Source: Aureimonas frigidaquae (GTDB lineage Bacteria > Pseudomonadota > Alphaproteobacteria > Rhizobiales > Rhizobiaceae). From it: a DNA stretch of 64,000 nucleotides. Positions 62,645-64,000 of this stretch are shown piece by piece. Each line of letters starts with the position of its first letter. The stretch's first letter is position 1. A model generated the notes under the pieces. It did not search any database. It was not told the DNA's origin and worked only from the letters and a program-made list of their open reading frames with translations. The position numbers and the translations under genes were made by a program. The stretch is from assembly GCF_001463905.1 (NCBI RefSeq), contig NZ_BBWR01000017.1, positions 152,788-216,787 on the forward strand, written 5' to 3'.

Positions 62645-63430
62645 GACAGCCGCCGCGTTGGAGACGTTGAGCGAACGAATCGCCCCCGGCGCTTCCAGCC
62701 GGGCGAGCGCATCCACGGTGGTTCTGGTCTTCTGCCGCAGGCCCTTGCCCTCGCTGCCGAGGACGAGTGCGATTCGGCCACCGGAGAATGTCGGCTCGAG
62801 GGGCAGGGGGCCATCGGAATCCAGGCCGATGAGCTGGAAGCCCCTGGCTTTCAGATCCTCAAGCGCTTCGGCCAGATTGACCACCTGCACATAGGGGATT
62901 TCTTCGAGCGCGCCGGAGGCCGCCTTGGCCAGCACCCCGGATTCCTGGGGCGAATGCCGGCTCGTCGTCACCACTGCGCCCGCGCCGAAGGCCGTTGCCG
63001 AGCGCAGGATGGCGCCCACATTATGTGGATCGGTCACCTGATCCAGAACAAGCAGAAGGTCGGCACCGGCCGCCTGCGCCAGGCCGCCATTCGCGAGCGG
63101 CTCCGCCTCCAGGAGCACGCCCTGATGCACCGCATCGCTGCCGAGCTCGGCATCGAGCGCGCGGGGTTCCACCAGTTCGAAGGGGCAGGGCAGCGAGGCG
63201 GGGTCACGCCCGAGCCGCTGCAGCGCGTTGCGCGTGGCCCGAAGCCGAATCAGCTTGCGCCGGGGATTGTCGAGTGCCGCGAGCACCGTGTGCAGGCCGT
63301 ACAGGCGCACGCGGCCGTCGTCCTGTGGCACCGCCTCCCGCTGCCGGTCGCGATGGGCGCGCCGGAGTTTGGCGTAATGGGTATCCTTCGGGGTGTGGCG
63401 CGGGTTCTCGGTCATGCTGGCCATGTACAT
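62606..63430 (-). CDS. rlmB: 23S rRNA (guanosine(2251)-2'-O)-methyltransferase RlmB
   Basis: A 274-aa SPOUT methyltransferase. The N-terminal substrate-binding domain has VRLYGLHTVLAAL. The SpoU domain has VTDPHNVGAILRSATAFGAGAV, IALVLGSEGKGL and SLNVSNAAAVSLYAARK, with the trefoil knot. It modifies 23S rRNA in the peptidyl-transferase loop. Start is uncertain between 63430 and 63415. The next features on the other strand are tRNA genes, a usual rlmB neighbourhood. Confidence 0.9.
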   Translation of the reverse strand: MYMASMTENPRHTPKDTHYAKLRRAHRDRQREAVPQDDGRVRLYGLHTVLAALDNPRRKLIRLRATRNALQRLGRDPASLPCPFELVEPRALDAELGSDAVHQGVLLEAEPLANGGLAQAAGADLLLVLDQVTDPHNVGAILRSATAFGAGAVVTTSRHSPQESGVLAKAASGALEEIPYVQVVNLAEALEDLKARGFQLIGLDSDGPLPLEPTFSGGRIALVLGSEGKGLRQKTRTTVDALARLEAPGAIRSLNVSNAAAVSLYAARKHLAAR

Positions 63431-63636
63431 GATCGGCGCTCAAAGCGCGACGGGCTTTTGCGGCGGCATGCCGAGCCCGCGGTGCGGTAGGGCCCGCAGG
63501 CTTCCCGGAACTTCCTGGGAATTGCATGACGGTGTGTTGACAGATGCGCCTGGCCTCTCCATAACGCCGCCCGAAGCAGCGGGACGGCCTGGCCGAAAAG
63601 CAGCTTCGACGCACACGCTCCCAAGCGGCAGAGCCT

Positions 63637-63721
63637 GGAGGGATGCCCGAGTGGTTAAAGGGGACGGACTGTAAATCCGTTGGCTTAGCCTACGTTGGTT
63701 CAAATCCAACTCCCTCCACCA
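63637..63721 (+). tRNA. tRNA-Tyr (anticodon GTA)
   Basis: An 85-nt type II tRNA with a long variable arm. The acceptor pairs GGAGGGA with TCCCTCC; the anticodon loop has CTGTAAA; CCA is encoded. It begins 207 bp after the rlmB start region (63431-63636 holds nothing else certain). Confidence 0.97.
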
Positions 63722-63753
63722 CTGCCGCGGGAGCATGCGCGTCTCGGACTGTC

Positions 63754-63827
63754 GCGGGTATAGCTCAATGGTAGAGCAGCAGCCTTCCAAGCTGAATACG
63801 CGGGTTCGATTCCCGCTACCCGCTCCA
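63754..63827 (+). tRNA. tRNA-Gly (anticodon TCC)
   Basis: A 74-nt tRNA 32 bases after tRNA-Tyr. The acceptor pairs GCGGGTA with TACCCGC; the anticodon loop CTTCCAA has TCC; the T arm is CGGGTTCGATTCCCG; CCA is encoded. The Tyr-Gly pair is probably one transcript continuing past the window. Positions 63828-64000 hold nothing recognised. Confidence 0.97.
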
Positions 63828-64000
63828 CTTCCGCTTGCAAGGTAACGATAGGCCCGTGGCCCGGCGCGACGAAGCGCCCCAGGTATCGGTGCAGGCTTCC
63901 ATCTTTCAACGGCTTTTGCGCGGCGCGCTTGTTTTTCTTGTTTCAAGCCTATATGTCGCGCCGCAGTTCTCACAGAGCTAAGCGTCAGGAAACCGATAAA

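Overview
The window is high-GC DNA from an alphaproteobacterium, most likely a member of the Hyphomicrobiales (Rhizobiales). This rests on the usg gene, HWE-type and LOV kinases, an Omp25-like porin, split xdhC plus mocA, class I phaC, RepB-type partition proteins and the tRNA-Tyr/tRNA-Gly pair beside rlmB. The genus cannot be fixed from sequence alone. Two core segments (1-37102 and 58802-64000) flank a mobile island of about 21.7 kb (37103-58801).

Left core. First come a flavin reductase and a molybdenum-cofactor maturation operon (xdhC N- and C-domain genes, mocA), then usg, radC, map and phaC. These are followed by a lipoprotein, an AlaC-like aminotransferase, hom, glpX and recJ (the last two overlapping), a SleB-like hydrolase and a GMC oxidoreductase. 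An alpha-2-macroglobulin/pbpC pair comes next. An envelope-stress cluster follows: a sensor kinase/OmpR-type regulator pair divergent from eptA-dgkA. After DoxX, MFS, small acidic and porin genes there is a signalling block: a hybrid PAS kinase, glutaminase, a BLUF photoreceptor and a LOV-HWE kinase. A GT61 glycosyltransferase ends the segment.

Island. It sits in the 3' end of a tRNA-Thr(TGT) gene and is bounded by a perfect 48-bp direct repeat, with a tyrosine integrase next to the left repeat. The left half reads like a phage or phage-satellite replication and packaging module. It has a ribbon-helix-helix regulator, an AlpA-like HTH gene carrying an in-frame amber codon, a primase-helicase and a cluster of ACCTGC iterons with a hairpin (probable origin). 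A chain of stop/start-overlapping small genes follows, then a small serine recombinase with repeats upstream and two large ejection-protein-like genes. No capsid, portal or large terminase gene is present. The right half is cargo on lower-GC DNA: an AAA+ ATPase, a decayed SH3/integrase remnant, a coupled three-gene operon (large serine recombinase plus two ParB/RepB-like proteins, no ParA) with a divergent HTH gene, winged-helix and small genes, and a PD-(D/E)XK-like nuclease beside attR.

Right core. A TRAP transporter (dctP, dctQ, dctM), rlmB, tRNA-Tyr and tRNA-Gly complete the window. The most interesting candidate for an undescribed system is the recombinase-ParB-ParB operon at 52785-56557. 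The second is the satellite-like organisation of the left half of the island.
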